Shown: positions 11,771 to 23,221, counted from the stretch's first letter. The stretch: DNA of 64,000 nt from Solanum dulcamara (GCF_947179165.1 NC_077238.1:41593793-41657792), one strand, 5' to 3'. The notes: a model not told the origin generated them from the sequence alone. Program-made: numbers and translations.

Positions 11771-13600
11771 TTATTGAGGCCAAGCCTCTTCAATTGGACA
11801 TTTCATCATCAAACCATTTGGAATGGCAACATCCATTCCATCACATGGGTCTTGGTTTCCCTCCTCTTCATTTTCAAACTCTTTATCTTCTTGAAGTTCC
11901 TCCTCATAATCCTCATCTTGTTCTCCTTCTCCTCCTAGGTACAACTCCCTTCCTTGCATAAGAACATTCAAATGGTTAGGACACTCACGCATCATATGAC
12001 CCTATCCTCAGCACTTGTGATATTGAATACCTTTAGGGAACTTGGTTGGTTCTTTGTTACCTCCTCTCGGGGGATAGTTAAGAGTGTTTCCTTCAAAGGG
12101 ATTCTTCTCATAGGGCTTCTTGAAGTCTTATTTTTGTTCCAACTCGGTGACTTTTGAACTACCTCTTTGTTCTTACCCCAAGAATTTGAAGATGAATTAC
12201 CTTTGTATTTGTAGATCTTCTCCTCTTGAGTTCTCTTTATATCTCAATAGCTGCTTCAAAGATGTCACTCAAACTAGAAAACTTGGAATGGTCAACTTTG
12301 AGGAGATATCTTTGTTCAACCCCACCTTGAAGAGAATAGTGGCATGTTCTTCATTTTCATGGTACTCAAGCTTCAAGATCATGCTTTGGAACTCATCCAA
12401 ATAAGATGCAACACCTTTTCTTCCTTACTTCAAGTTGTACAAGTTAGCAAGCACATCTTTTCTATACCTCTCTGGTACATATTTGACTATCATAAGTGCC
12501 TTTAATTTGGTCCAGGGTGGAGGTAGTCCACCTTAAAGGATTAGATGATACTTCTTCATGTATTCCCACCATGTTATCAGATACTCTTTAAATTGAGAAA
12601 TACCAAAGAAACTCTTCTTGACTTTGGTAAAATCATTAACTTGGAAGATCCTCTCACAAAGTGACTCCCATTCTAGATACGCATCGAGATCACCATCCCC
12701 TTTGAAAGTGGGCAAACTAGTTTTGATTGAATTGATTCCCACATCTTAACCTCCATTGTCACCTTGTTCCCCATAATAGTTTCTCCGTCCTCCACCTCCT
12801 TGGTTGTTGCTATGGTAACCTCTTGGACCTTCCATTTGTTATTGGTTTCCTTGTTCTTCTTCTAGGACTTGACCTTATTCATGATACTCATAAGATTATC
12901 TTGGTCTTACAACTTGAGGAGGGTTTCCATAGTTCCTCCCACCACGTAGCATCGAGCCAAATCTACCTCCTTACCCTCGATAACCCATTTGACCTCTTGG
13001 TCCATTTATTTATACATCATTCCATGGGTCTTATTCGCCTTCACCTTCATACCCTCCTTGGTATTTATAACCCCTCACTTTATCTACTTGGATTGGTCGA
13101 TTTTGGTTTTAGGGAACTTAGTAGGGTGTATTTTGGTTGTGGGGCATTTGTTAAGGAATATTTTGGTTTAGTGGAGCTTTCTATGGTCAGTTTAGGTTTG
13201 GTGGAGCTTCTAGATTGAGTTGGGGTTATAATGGTCGAATGGTGTTTCAGATATTTGGATAGAAATTAGTTGTGGTTAGGTTAAATGCTTGATGGAAGGC
13301 TTCGGGTGTGAGAATAGGAGATGTAGCATGGGTAGGTCCACTTGTGTAAGCTCGATAAGTAGCTTGTGGGGTAGAATTGGTAGATTTAAGGCGATTCTCC
13401 ATATTGATCATTCTACCATCCATGGTTGATACACTACCTTGCACGAAGATCACTTGGTTTTCTATCACTTCCATTCTATGACTCATATTGATAATTACTT
13501 CCATTATAGATTCCAAGGTAACCCCTCCCGTGGTTTGGGGTATTTCACTTCCGATTGTCATGGTACCTTTTAAGAAAACACTCAACAAATGATATTAGTG
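11771..13600 (-). pseudogene. gag remnant with damaged zinc knuckle, element B
   Basis: The capsid region reads TFKGDGDLDAYLEWES...ERIFQV and WWEYMKK (12533-12742), the standard gag block of this clade. The N-terminal part lies at 13247-13588 (coiled-looking MEVIENQVIFVQGSVSTMDGR). The zinc knuckle near 11960-12025 reads Y-H-K-C-stop-G-stop-GHMMREC: the first Cys has become Tyr and two stops have entered the knuckle. An acidic tail follows (11771-11950, runs of Glu/Asp). Stops and frame changes throughout. Confidence 0.85.
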
Positions 13601-14912
13601 TTAGTTAAAATGAACTCACAATCGCTCATGTTTACACATGTTTGATTGCCTCTCAAATTGGCTTCGGCTAAGGTTGAAGCTTGCTTGTACTCACTTAGTT
13701 TACAAAGTGTCAATTGCTACTCTTTGCCGGAGTGGATTTTTGTTTTCAAGAAGAATGGATGACTCAATTAAAACAAAAGGACTTGAATCAAAAAGTTATC
13801 GACGAAGTAAAAATGAGAAAAGCACACAAAAGAATTAGCATGAATGAAAAAAGGACACAATAAATAGCACTCACAAGTACAGAAGAGTATTAAATGCACA
13901 CTGGTTGCGGATATTTAAGAAAGAGACACGAAAACTGGATAAAATTAAAATTTTCGGGGTCAATTTAGGTGATCACTTGAAACACACTCTAAATGACCCA
14001 AAGAATCCATGGCATCGAAATGAGGCAGCAAAATTTCAAAATTTTCATACTCATTTTTTAACTTCTAACTCAACAAAGTGAGCATCACTTCACCACAAGA
14101 GAAGAGAATGTAGAAATTGAAACTAGGAATTAGGTAAGAGATCACCTAACATCACTTGTGCTATCACAAACAACACAGAAAATAGACTCACTAGATAAGA
14201 CTGATGAAGAATCTGGCGGTCCATCAGATATTTGATGGGGCATAATTTGTACTATTAGAAAAGGGGTCTAAAAAGTGAGCTACTAGTTAAGGGTGATGGT
14301 GACCTTGATGGGCATCACTCAAGTGATGGTCCGTCACTTCTGTCGTCACTTATCACCCTTCTGGACTCCGCAAAATTTGCTAAAAAATTGATTTCCTTAG
14401 GCCCACTTCTCTTAATCCTTAGCCTTTTTGGGGTCAAAAAAACTTTTCCTCAAACTTGTTCTAAGGGTTTCTGATCAAATGTGCCTTTTGTAGCTTCTTC
14501 CTCTCTTGAACTTTATGAAGGACCTCAAGAACAACTTGGAAAATTCAAATTTATAACTTCTTCAAATCAGCTCGAATGAGGCCCAATTTTCAACTGTAGC
14601 TTCCTTTCATCACGGAGAACAAAGCCCATAATAAATTGGAATCTAATCAATACCCAATCACAGATCCATTTCTTGATCTTCAAGCTTCCTTCAAGCAACA
14701 ATGGTGGAAACTCAAAAAACATTTTTAAAATTGGTGAAATATTAAACCTAAACTATATTAACACTAGAGAATGAAATTCTAGGATTAGAAACATCAAACA
14801 AGACTCAAAAACACAAAATATTTTTAGGGTTTTCTTCAAAAATGAATTTGACATTTTTTTTATTTTCTCTGAATACCAAAACCCAAGACTAGAATCGTTA
14901 AAATGAATGCTT
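13601..14912 (-). other. Untranslated leader of element B
   Basis: About 1.3 kb between primer site and gag with no coding signal. It contains a palindromic-word cluster (14195-14350) similar to that in the LTR of the same element. No splice signals were resolved. Otherwise AT-rich with nothing recognisable. Confidence 0.6.
14195..14350. repeat. Palindromic-word cluster in leader of element B
   Basis: Variants of TGATGG and GTCAC words. AAGTGATGGTCCGTCACTT (14321-14339) folds with perfect 6-bp arms and a 7-base loop; TGATG-GG-CATCA (14306-14317) has perfect 5-bp arms. A second, separate cluster of the same word family is in the LTR. Confidence 0.75.
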
Positions 14913-14925
14913 GGCTCTGATACCA
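14913..14925 (-). other. tRNA-iMet primer binding site, element B
   Basis: The minus strand reads TGGTATCAGAGCC, a perfect match to the common plant iMet primer site, two bases inside the 5' LTR (14928-15627). Confidence 0.92.
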
Positions 14926-14927
14926 AA

Positions 14928-15627
14928 TGATACGATTTTGAACTAGGAAAACAAGAAATCAAAAAGACAAGAAAATAAAGATAGATAGATAGACACAAGA
15001 TAGGAAATCGAAAGCAACTAATGGGTATATTAAACCCAATATCCTCAATCTAATTAATCTTACAAAATACCTAACTCTTATGGATACCTCAAGGGAATTG
15101 AATTCACCCCGCAACCTTCATTTTTAAGAAAAAGTCAACCAATAACTTAACCAAGCTCACAAACTCTCTCTAGGAGTATTATTCATTAATAGGAAAAGAA
15201 ATCTGACCCAGGAATAAAGACAAGCTAGATATTTATAGTGTTAGTTATTTATTAGAAAAATGGCCCAAAAATGGCCCTCAAAGCATTGCAAAAATGGCCC
15301 ATTCTAACCATCGTGATGTGTGACTGTGGATGGGATAGGCTATCATACCCTCGATGGCTCATCAACCATGCTGTCATCCTTAGTCAGTAGCCGACCCTTC
15401 TAGCCACTTTCTAATAATCCATATGATGGGACATCAGACCCTTGATGGGTCATCAGTTCCATCATCACTCCAAGGAAGTCTCCTGATTCTATCACCATGA
15501 CATAGAATCCCTTGGGTGGTCCCAAGATGTTCTTACTATCTCAATCTTTGAGAATAAACCTTGAAGGGCTTGCAAATCACATGCTTGATGTCTTGTGAAT
15601 GGTCTTTATGAGATTTGGGTCGCATCA
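14928..15627 (-). mobile_element. 5' LTR of element B
   Basis: 700 bp, paired with 7703-8415. Boundaries are set by TGATACG at 14928 next to the primer site and GCATCA at 15627 next to the target duplication. It holds a minus-strand TATAAAT at 15231-15237 and a palindromic-word cluster at 15300-15460. Confidence 0.9.
15231..15237 (-). promoter_or_regulatory. TATA-like box in 5' LTR of element B
   Basis: TATAAAT on the minus strand in the context CACTATAAAT, conserved with 8015-8022. It lies about 390 bp into the LTR, downstream of the palindromic cluster, as expected for a U3 core promoter. Confidence 0.55.
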
Positions 15628-16822
15628 ATGATTCAAGTCCCCATTTTACACCATCGGGCGGAGTTTAGGCCCCTACTTGGTATTATACCCTTGGCTCAAG
15701 TCTGTTGCTCTTCATTTAGCCATGGTTTAATCACACCACCTTTATTATTGCCTCAGTTCAAGTCCGCCACTCTTCACTTAGCTATGGTTCAAGTCCACCA
15801 CCTCTATAAAACCTTGGTTCAAGTCTGTCGCTGCTTACTCACTTTTGTTCGAATCATTAGCTAATATTACCAGTTCAAGCCCGTGGAGCATACATATGGG
15901 TCAAATCCTTGATTATCTGTCATCCGGTTCAAGTTCGTGGTTGCTTTAAAATCTCAATTTGGGTCGCTGATCCTCTGATGAATCATCAGTTCAAGTTCTT
16001 ATCTACTCTCAGCTTTGGATTAAGATTTTAGGCTTTCAGGATGGTTAGATTCAAGTCGGGGAAATTGGTTTTATGGTTGGAACTTTATCGTATCCATTCT
16101 TTTTACTTCAATTATCTTTCTTTCTATTGGGCTTATGGGGGTCCAATCAGGTTGTTACCTTAGACTTGTGCATGATCGTACTCATCGGGCTTATGGGAGC
16201 CCGACGAATTTAGCTAGTTTCTTTCTCATTGTGTGTTAAGTACGCTTGTGTACATACCTATATTTACTTGTTGCCCTATCTATGGTTGTGGTTATTTTCT
16301 CGCATTTCAATTTACTTTTGCCTATCCTGCTCAGTCAGCCTATGATGCCTATTGGGTACCTATTGTTTTGGTACTCATACTGTACTCTACATCTGTTTTT
16401 ATGATACAGGTTCGAGTACTAGCTATCGGCATTGATTTGAGCCAGTAGTTGTCCTGATCGGAGGTGAGGGTGAGTACATAGCATTCTAGATTTATCCGTC
16501 TCCTTGTGTACATATATTTTACTTGTCTATTGCTTATTGAGACAGACTTATTTTTGTGGATCACTTTTGGGAGTTGTACTCTTTTTGTAGTAGCTCTGTA
16601 CATGTGACTTCTATATTCTGAGAGGGATATTTTATTTGTATATATATTTAGCTTTGCTTCTTCTCGTTCATTTATGTTCCTATTATTTAATTACTTCTTT
16701 TAGATTGATTTGATAGTCTTCTACCCTAACATTCCATTACTCAGGATTCCAAGATATGGGTCGACTTGCCTATCGGTGGGTCATAGAAGGCGCCATCATG
16801 ACCTGTAAGTCGGGTCCTGACA
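15628..16822 (+). mobile_element. 3' LTR of element A, second part
   Basis: The element A LTR resumes after the ATGAT duplication and ends GGGTCCTGACA at 16822. Its last 600 bp align with 1-602. The part 15630-15960 is an imperfect tandem zone of GGTTCAAGTCYG words, corresponding to the 56-bp array in element D. TATAAAA occurs at 15805-15811, a possible but unproven TATA box. Confidence 0.85.
15630..15960 (+). repeat. Degenerate tandem zone (GGTTCAAGTC words) in LTR of element A
   Basis: The word (G)TTCAAGTCCGYC or a close variant recurs at about 15634, 15698, 15756, 15788, 15817, 15872 and 15932 with irregular spacing. It appears to be a decayed version of the 56-bp tandem array seen on the minus strand at 27624-27959. 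Confidence 0.6.
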
Positions 16823-17454
16823 TCTTCTAAAAAATATCTACCCTAATTTCTATTGTAAAAAAGATGAAAAACATACGGTGAATATGACTAAGCCGTTAAG
16901 ATGCCTACGTATCTCTTTGAAGCAAAAATCAGGTCAAACATAGTTCAAACAATTTACTAGGTAGTCATAACTTTTGACTAGACAACCACAACTTTTGACT
17001 AAGCAGCCAAAATTTCTTACTAGATAGCCATAACTTTTGACTAGACAACCAGAATTTTTGTTTGAACTCAAAGACAAAAGTGTTAGTTCATTAAAAATAA
17101 TTGTATAAACAGACTACACTTGTTTCACTCAAACAAATTTATCCAAGATTCGAAGAATTGGACACTCTAAAAAGATGACTAGATGGACACTCTAAACGGC
17201 ATTGGATGAACACAAACGAACTATCCATTTGCTACTCTAAAAAGTAGGGTTTTTTTCTGAAGAGAAAGTAACAATCTTATTCCTAATGCAAACTATTTGT
17301 CATTTTGCAGAAATCATGTTTTGATGCAATGATAGTGTATAAATACAAAATACAAAATAATCACGAAAAAAATCACAGGCACAATATATGATATAATAAA
17401 AGAAAAATCTCCTAAATTTTAAAAAATGAACTCATAATGGTTAGAACTTCTATA
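16823..17454 (-). mobile_element. Possible leader of a TAT/Ogre-like element (minus strand)
   Basis: AT-rich, non-coding, containing a five-unit 21-bp tandem repeat (16954-17058). It lies downstream, on the minus strand, of a TAT-like primer site and LTR, so it would be the internal leader of that element, truncated at 16822 by element A. No gag is readable. Confidence 0.4.
16954..17058. repeat. 21-bp tandem repeat, five units
   Basis: Units start at 16954, 16975, 16996, 17017 and 17038. Each is a variant of TKACTAGAYAGCCATAACTTT, with alternating TTACTAG and TGACTA starts. The length is exactly 21 in all five units, a multiple of three, but the frames contain stops. Confidence 0.85.
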
Positions 17455-17472
17455 TCCCCAGTAGAATGGCCA
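17455..17472 (-). other. TAT/Ogre-like primer binding site
   Basis: The minus strand reads TGGCCATTCTACTGGGGA, close to TGGCGACTCYRCTGGGGA, which I recall as the primer site of TAT/Ogre-lineage elements (tRNA-Arg type). It is followed, three bases away, by TGTTGACATCCC, a plausible LTR terminus. Recognised from memory; not tested. Confidence 0.5.
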
Positions 17473-17475
17473 TTC

Positions 17476-18363
17476 TGTTGACATCCCTATTTTCAAAACT
17501 TAAGGAGCAATGTCATGAGACTCATTAAAAAATTAATTTGATTGTTTAAAAATTCTTTTTTAAAAAAATTAACTTTAAGTAGTCTCCACCTAATTTTAGG
17601 ATAATTAGTAAATCAATTAATTAAAAAAATAGTCTATGAAATTAATATATTCTAAGTAAGGGTTCAAGTTATTTCGAAGAGAAGGTATTAACACCCTTCA
17701 TAATTCATAATTGTAGGTTCCGGCTAACCTCATTTTTTAAAATTGAGGAGATAAAAATATTACACAAATAAGAATAAAATAAAATAATAATAGCCTTAAT
17801 AATATAAACAATAAAAAATAAAAGAAAATTATTCGAATTTCATTCGAATGACTTCCTCGGAACCAACTCTAGGTTGAGTACCTGTAAAGACACTTAGTAA
17901 AAGTGTTAGTGATGAATAAATATAAATAAAAATAAAGGAGAGGAAATAATAACTCAAAATAAAACCTGTCTTACGAACATAGGAGGTCTTGCAAATCGAC
18001 GGTAATTTCTTCATCGGCCATTTTTTAACTTAACATCTATTCAATATCAAACTAAGATAACAAAAAAATTGACAAAAATTATCTAAACATAGCAGAATAA
18101 TAAAGAATCAAAGCAGTAGAGTAAAAACTACTAAACACGCCAAAGAATTAATATTCCCATATAATAATATCATCAAACCTAACCCACATATATTAAACAT
18201 TAATAAATTGTTAGACAAAAGTCAAACAAATAAAGCAAATAAAATAAACATAAAAAAATAAACCCATAAGGAAAGAGGTAGAAAAGATAATAGTAAATAA
18301 AGAAGTAGTGCAATATTATCATTATCCCAACTAAGAATGATGAAGACCATATGAGAATAAAAT
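17476..18363 (-). mobile_element. LTR fragment of a TAT/Ogre-like element
   Basis: It begins TGTTGACATCCC at 17476 next to the primer site and includes GAAGAGAAGGTATTAACACCCTTC near 17677, a word that recurs in Solanaceae gypsy LTRs in my memory. Very AT-rich. The outer end is cut at 18363 by a Tekay-like LTR. No coding capacity. Confidence 0.45.
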
Positions 18364-19430
18364 TGTAATGACCCTTCAGGTCATTTTTCTAATACTGCTT
18401 TCGTTTTATCATTTAGAGCATTCCTGTAGCGACCCTAGATCATTTATGACCTGCTGACATCGGTAGCTCGGTTGCCTGGTAGTTCGTTTGAGTTTTAGAC
18501 CCATTTCCCTTTTTGGAGCTTGTATAACTTGAAAAGTTGAATTCGATCATAAATTTAGTAAAACAACCTCAAAATGAAATTTAGGCTAGCAGCTTGGTGG
18601 GAACGAGTACTGAGGCAACCAATATGAGTTTGAGACCATATGGTGCTTTTGTCTTTAAAATTTAGCCTATGATTGACTTTGGTCAACATTCTTGAAAACA
18701 ATACTCGGATTAAAATTCTGACAGCGCAGTTAGCTCTGGAATATTGAATTTGGTCTTACATGATCCTTCATTCGCTTCCCGAGGCTTCTGGCCTAATACC
18801 GAGGCTCATTATGGAATTTAGCTCAAAATAACACTTGAGTATGGGACCCCTTTCAATCGTAACGACCTCATATGGAAATTGTGACTGTGACATTGGGTCT
18901 GGAATATCGAATTTGGTAGGATAGCATATCTTGTTTGCACGCATGGGATTCCAAATAAATTTCGAGCACCCCATCGGAATATTTGAATTTGAGAGAAATA
19001 AGCTTTTCAGCTAATATCTGGTGCAGGAGAATTTATTCTCCGTAATCGCTGGCCCTTGGCCGCGTTCACGAAGACCCAGGTCCTTATTTTCAGTGTTTGC
19101 GGGGCCATGGCCGAGTTCGCAGAGGTATACCTCTTTTGCCTCCTCATTCGCGGACCACTGGGCCGCGTTCACAGAGATATTTGGCTTTTTCCTCTACATT
19201 CGTGGGAATTTAGCTATGTTCGTGAAGTCCAAACACTCTGACCTCTAAGTTTGCTTTGTACCGATGTATATTGTGACGAGCATTCGGGACCAGCCCCTAC
19301 CTCGATCACACTGAATATTTGGGTGAGCATCTAGGTTTCTATCTCGACCTCTATCCCTAAAGTATTCTTGGTTCATCAATTCTTGAAGATTATTGGTTCG
19401 AAAATGGCATGGTTCTTTAGTTCTTAGCAT
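18364..19430 (+). mobile_element. Tekay-like LTR fragment
   Basis: It starts TGTAATGACCCTTCAGGTC, homologous to 5573 and 42387, and stays homologous through the words around 18650-19010 (GACTTTGGTCAACATTC and ATATCTGGTGCAG). After a short-motif cluster it jumps to a segment resembling 44400-44620 (GAGCATTCGGGACCAGCCCC...), so an internal part of the LTR is deleted. It ends near 19430 against a different LTR. Confidence 0.75.
19040..19230 (+). repeat. Short-motif cluster (CATTCGCGGACC / GCGTTCACGAAG) in LTR fragment
   Basis: Variants at about 19062, 19099, 19116, 19145, 19162 and 19196. CATTCGCGG at 19145-19153 is identical to the core word in element A. Position within the LTR (about 680-870 bases from its start) equals that in elements A and C. 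Confidence 0.7.
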
Positions 19431-20152
19431 CTCCCCTATAACTTGCCCTATCCAAACTTCCAACTACATCCTTAATTACCACATCCAACCAAAAACAACA
19501 ACCAACAGCACATATACAAGTAAAATCACTTCACCATTACATAATATAAACTCCAACCAACTCGCTCAAAACTACGATACCAAAATAGAGTTTTTAACCT
19601 TTGTTTCAAAAAACCTTTAATCATACGAAATGGAGGGTCATGTGGCTGCAACCAGAAGTACCCAAACCCTTATTAGAACACTTTCCATCCCTGCAACACG
19701 CAATCAAACCAGCTGCAACCGCAGCACCACAATCACAACACACTACTCGATTTCGATTTAACTCTAACGACTTTAATTTAGTTTATTTTTAACGTCAAGC
19801 ATACTTATGAAAATTTTCCACTTCAAGCCTCATTTAAGACATGTAATATACATTATATCAACACCATAAACTCTAATTTACATGGGAAAGCCTTACCTTG
19901 TCTGAAACTTCGTGGCTATTTTCTATCCTTTTGGGGCTGCTTGAAACCGTAAATTTATATTAATAACACCTTAATACCCTCGTGGTATACCCTATATAAT
20001 TAATTCATAGAAAAAAATCAGAGAACTTACCTTTTTCTCCTCCCAAAACCGTGGCTCTCTCCCTCTCTTGCTAGAGTTTCTCTTTTTTTATTTTCTAGAA
20101 ATTTTTGATGAAGATGTAACTTATGGGATAAGGATGACTTGAAAAGTCATAA

Positions 20153-20194
<42 letters not shown>

Positions 20195-20604
20195 ACCTTA
20201 GGGGGGGACATGTGTCATCCCCTAAGTAGTGACACATGTCAAGCCCTTAGTGGGCCAACGCATCACCTCCTCCACTTAGGGGATGCCATGTAGCATGTGG
20301 GGTCCACCCCTTGCTTCAGCTGCTACCACGTCGCACTTCCAACTGCTTCCATGTGGCACTCTTTCTTTCTTCCACGTGTCACCTTTTTTTCCTCCTCGTG
20401 GGTTCATAATTTTATCTTGCTTTACGAATCTATGTAATCCTTGATACGTAAGCTTGGTATGAACTCAAGTAGCTTAAGAATGTAATATTTTCAAGTTGGT
20501 AGCTTACGTACGTAAGTCGAGTCCTACAACTCATTACTTTGCCTCCAACTTCTTTCGGATTTTTATAACCATATTTCCAATCTTTCCTAATATGGGGTGT
20601 CACA
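19431..20604 (-). mobile_element. Minus-strand LTR of the TGTGACACC family (3' LTR, truncated)
   Basis: On the minus strand the LTR starts TGTGACACCCCATATT at 20604, right after a polypurine tract. It includes a likely transcribed leader (AACTCTAGCAAGAGAGGGAG near 20070) followed by a candidate splice donor AAGGTAAGTT near 20030. It carries an (AT)18 microsatellite. The far end is lost near 19431 and could not be set precisely. Confidence 0.55.
20156..20191. repeat. (AT)n microsatellite
   Basis: 36 bases of perfect AT alternation, the only long dinucleotide run in the window. Confidence 0.97.
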
Positions 20605-20617
20605 TTCTCTCTTCCTT
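20605..20617 (-). other. Polypurine tract of the TGTGACACC-family element
   Basis: The minus strand reads AAGGAAGAGAGAA directly before TGTGACACC. It is almost the same as the tract of element B and identifies the LTR at 20604 as a 3' LTR. The internal region is cut off within about 115 bp (20618-20732). Confidence 0.65.
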
Positions 20618-20732
20618 AGAGTTGTTTGGTAGTGTTATAGATTATCCAGCTCACATGGTGACTTCTAAGAAGCTTAAGAACCTTTCAAGGTACAAAAGTA
20701 CGGGGTATAATAGCGAAAGACTTAAATCTTGT

Positions 20733-23221
20733 CTGTATATAAAGGCGGTGGGCTCGAACCACGGCTAAGTAAAGTGAAATAGGGACTTGAACCACGAAAA
20801 CGTTGAGTCGGTCCAAATTAGGATTAGTGACCAATTGATCATTACAACAAGTACCCCCAAACCGGGTTCCATCAATGAATCACCCTAGCTTGAACCATAT
20901 CCAACCAGGATTATCAAAAAGACTTCCAGAACTAAGAAATGAGCGATACATGACTGATAGCAAAATAGGACGTTATGGAGGTAAGGTTCCTAAATTTGTG
21001 TCACTTCCTAGCTAAAGATCAGACTATTAGACTCAAGTCTGCCATATTAGTCTATAGAGAGCTAAATGGTTCGTAATGATGTCGGAGAAGTTATAAGGAC
21101 CAAAGGCATCCAATATCACGCAAGTCTAAGGCAACAATGAGCCTAGACTAAGGACAAACATGTTTTCCAATATATAACCAAGGAAACAACACACACCACA
21201 AGGTATGGATGATCAATAATAACTGGAGACATGCTTTACCAGTCAGACAACACCCCAAACATAAAACCTAGGGAATAAAATCTAGGAATTTAATATGCTC
21301 GACACCCAAACCCCTCAAATCCCATACAATTCAATATACAATTGCCTAAACATGCTCAGTGTAATAAGGGAAAAATCATAACCTACTTGTAGGCCAACCA
21401 AGCTTGCTCTAACTCACAGAATCTGAGCTTTCCTTTTTCAAATGGCCTCAAAATGCTTCCACGTTGTCAAAAATAGAATCACAACATTTATACGGTCATT
21501 ATGGCACTTACATAATCAAATTAGGAGATGGGCCAATTTCCAGGTCCAAAATGAGAGATGTGGGACCCACGTCTAAAATTCCAGAATTGACCCCAAAAAT
21601 TAGTCCAAAATAGAACCCCAAGCTCAACAATCAAATTGAAAAATTATCTAGGGTTGGGACACAAAATGAGCATGCAACAAAATTTCCACATTTACAAGCT
21701 AAAAGAACAAATAAGGCAGCATCTATACACAGTTATTTCTAAAAAATGAAACCCCCATGACCCAAAAAAACATACTATGATATTTCTTACAGAAAAACTC
21801 ACAATTTAGCCCCAAAATTCACTAAAATCGGAGCTAAAATGATCAAGTTAGAATCATCCAAAATTTCATTAAAATTTCAATCCAAAAATGACAATGGAAG
21901 AATCTAGATTGGGTTTTCTTGAACTTAGACCCTTGAATCACCAAAATTGGATTTATGTAGACCAAGAAATAAATTCTCAAAGTTCTTCAAAAAATCACTC
22001 CAAAAATGTACAATATAGACACTAGAATCAAGATTTTACCTCAATCAAATTCCCAAATCAGTTTTTGAGCTACCCAATGAATTCGCCTCAAAAGAACTCA
22101 CAAGTTTGCCTTTTGAATTACCTGATTTGGAGCTCTATAGGTCAAGATATGGGGTCGTGAAGTTGGACAAAAAACCCAAACTGAGGTTTTTATGCTTGCA
22201 CCAGCAATTGTTGCACCCTCTTTTTTTGCACAATCCAAAAATCTACGATAAGGTGTTCAAAATTTATTCGAAACTCCATGCTTCCAAACGAGATATGCTA
22301 CGCCACCAAATTCGATATTTCAGACTAAATGGAATATTCAAAATTCCCATATGAGGTCATTTTAACGAAAAGTGAGTCCCACACCAAAGTGTCATTTAAA
22401 GGCAAATTCAACAACAGGCCTCAAGATTAGACTAGAAGCCTCAGGAAGCGAATTAAAGGTCGTTCTAGACCAAACTAGACATTCCAGAACTAACTGCATT
22501 GTCACAATTTTTATCCGAGCGCGTTTTCCAAGAATATTGACCAAAGTCAACTATAGGCTAACTTTCAAAGTCAAAAGCGCCAAATTACCCGAACTCGTAT
22601 CGATTGCCTCGATACTCATGCCAAAAATGCTACTAGCCTAATTTGGTCATTCCATAGCTAATGGAACTATTAAAATTTGAATTTGAGGTTTTCTTGACTT
22701 GGAACTCAAAAAGTCGCAATTAAACCAACTTAAACCTACAAAATTCCAAAACGGGATCGGGACCTCAAATAATTCAACCAACACTTTTTCTAGCCAAAAA
22801 CCATCCCTCAAATCAAATGGAGTCATTGGAATTCCACTTCGAGTATTGTAACTCTAAAAGTTGATCAAAGTCAAACCTTGCCTAAAATTTCTCAAAATAC
22901 CAACTGAAGACCTCAAATCTTCGTTACAACACCAAAACTGATTCTTTAAACTCTCCTAGACCAATTTCCATATTCCGGAGCTGTTAGAATCGATGAAATT
23001 CTATATGCGACCCATAGCTCTGATTACCCAAATACCACATTTGAACACTTAAATCTTATAAAAAGCTTATGAAAACTCAAAATTTTCAAAGACTCAACTT
23101 TCCATAGGATTTTATATAAACTAACACCCGATATCAATTAGAAACAACCCGGGGCAACTAAAGAGAGGAGTAAAATGGTCATTTTATGAAAATTTCAAAA
23201 ATGAGCTTCAGGGTCATTACA
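20733..23221 (-). mobile_element. 3' LTR of Tekay-like element D (minus strand, truncated)
   Basis: On the minus strand it starts TGTAATGACCCTGAAGC at 23221. Its far end, from GTATATAAAGGCGGTGGGCTCG (20733), matches 28004 onward in the other LTR. The last part of the LTR is missing, cut at 20732. It retains about 1.46 kb (21230-22690) that the other LTR has lost. The spot where relatives carry a short-motif cluster (near 22195-22240) is nearly empty here. Confidence 0.8.

Larger units (their letters stand above)
7703..15627 (-). mobile_element. Complete Ty3/gypsy element B, minus strand, inserted in LTR of element A
   Basis: A full element of 7.9 kb with LTRs of 700 and 713 bp, both with the termini TGATGC...ATCA read on the minus strand. 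It has a perfect iMet primer site inside the 5' LTR, a polypurine tract inside the 3' LTR, the order gag-PR-RT-RH-IN on the minus strand, and a near-perfect 5-bp target duplication. The gag (YLEWE block), protease (LLGRPW block) and integrase tail (VHFRKERFP, ending SFQEREND) differ from Tekay-like elements and suggest another gypsy clade (Reina- or CRM-like; not settled). LTRs differ at roughly one base in ten by eye and pol is broken, so it is old and non-autonomous. Confidence 0.9.

Noticed and set aside
11507..12404. Plus-strand frames up to 143 codons with hydrophobic, membrane-like ends
   Set aside because: Antisense to protease and the acidic gag tail of element B; the Phe/Leu richness is the complement of Glu/Lys codons.
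12823..13218. Plus-strand frame of 131 codons, Leu/His-rich
   Set aside because: Antisense to gag of element B; no domain, and composition explained by the opposite strand.
15630..15960. GGTTCAAGTC words considered as tRNA B-boxes
   Set aside because: No A-box, acceptor stem or cloverleaf could be drawn; the words belong to a tandem LTR zone.
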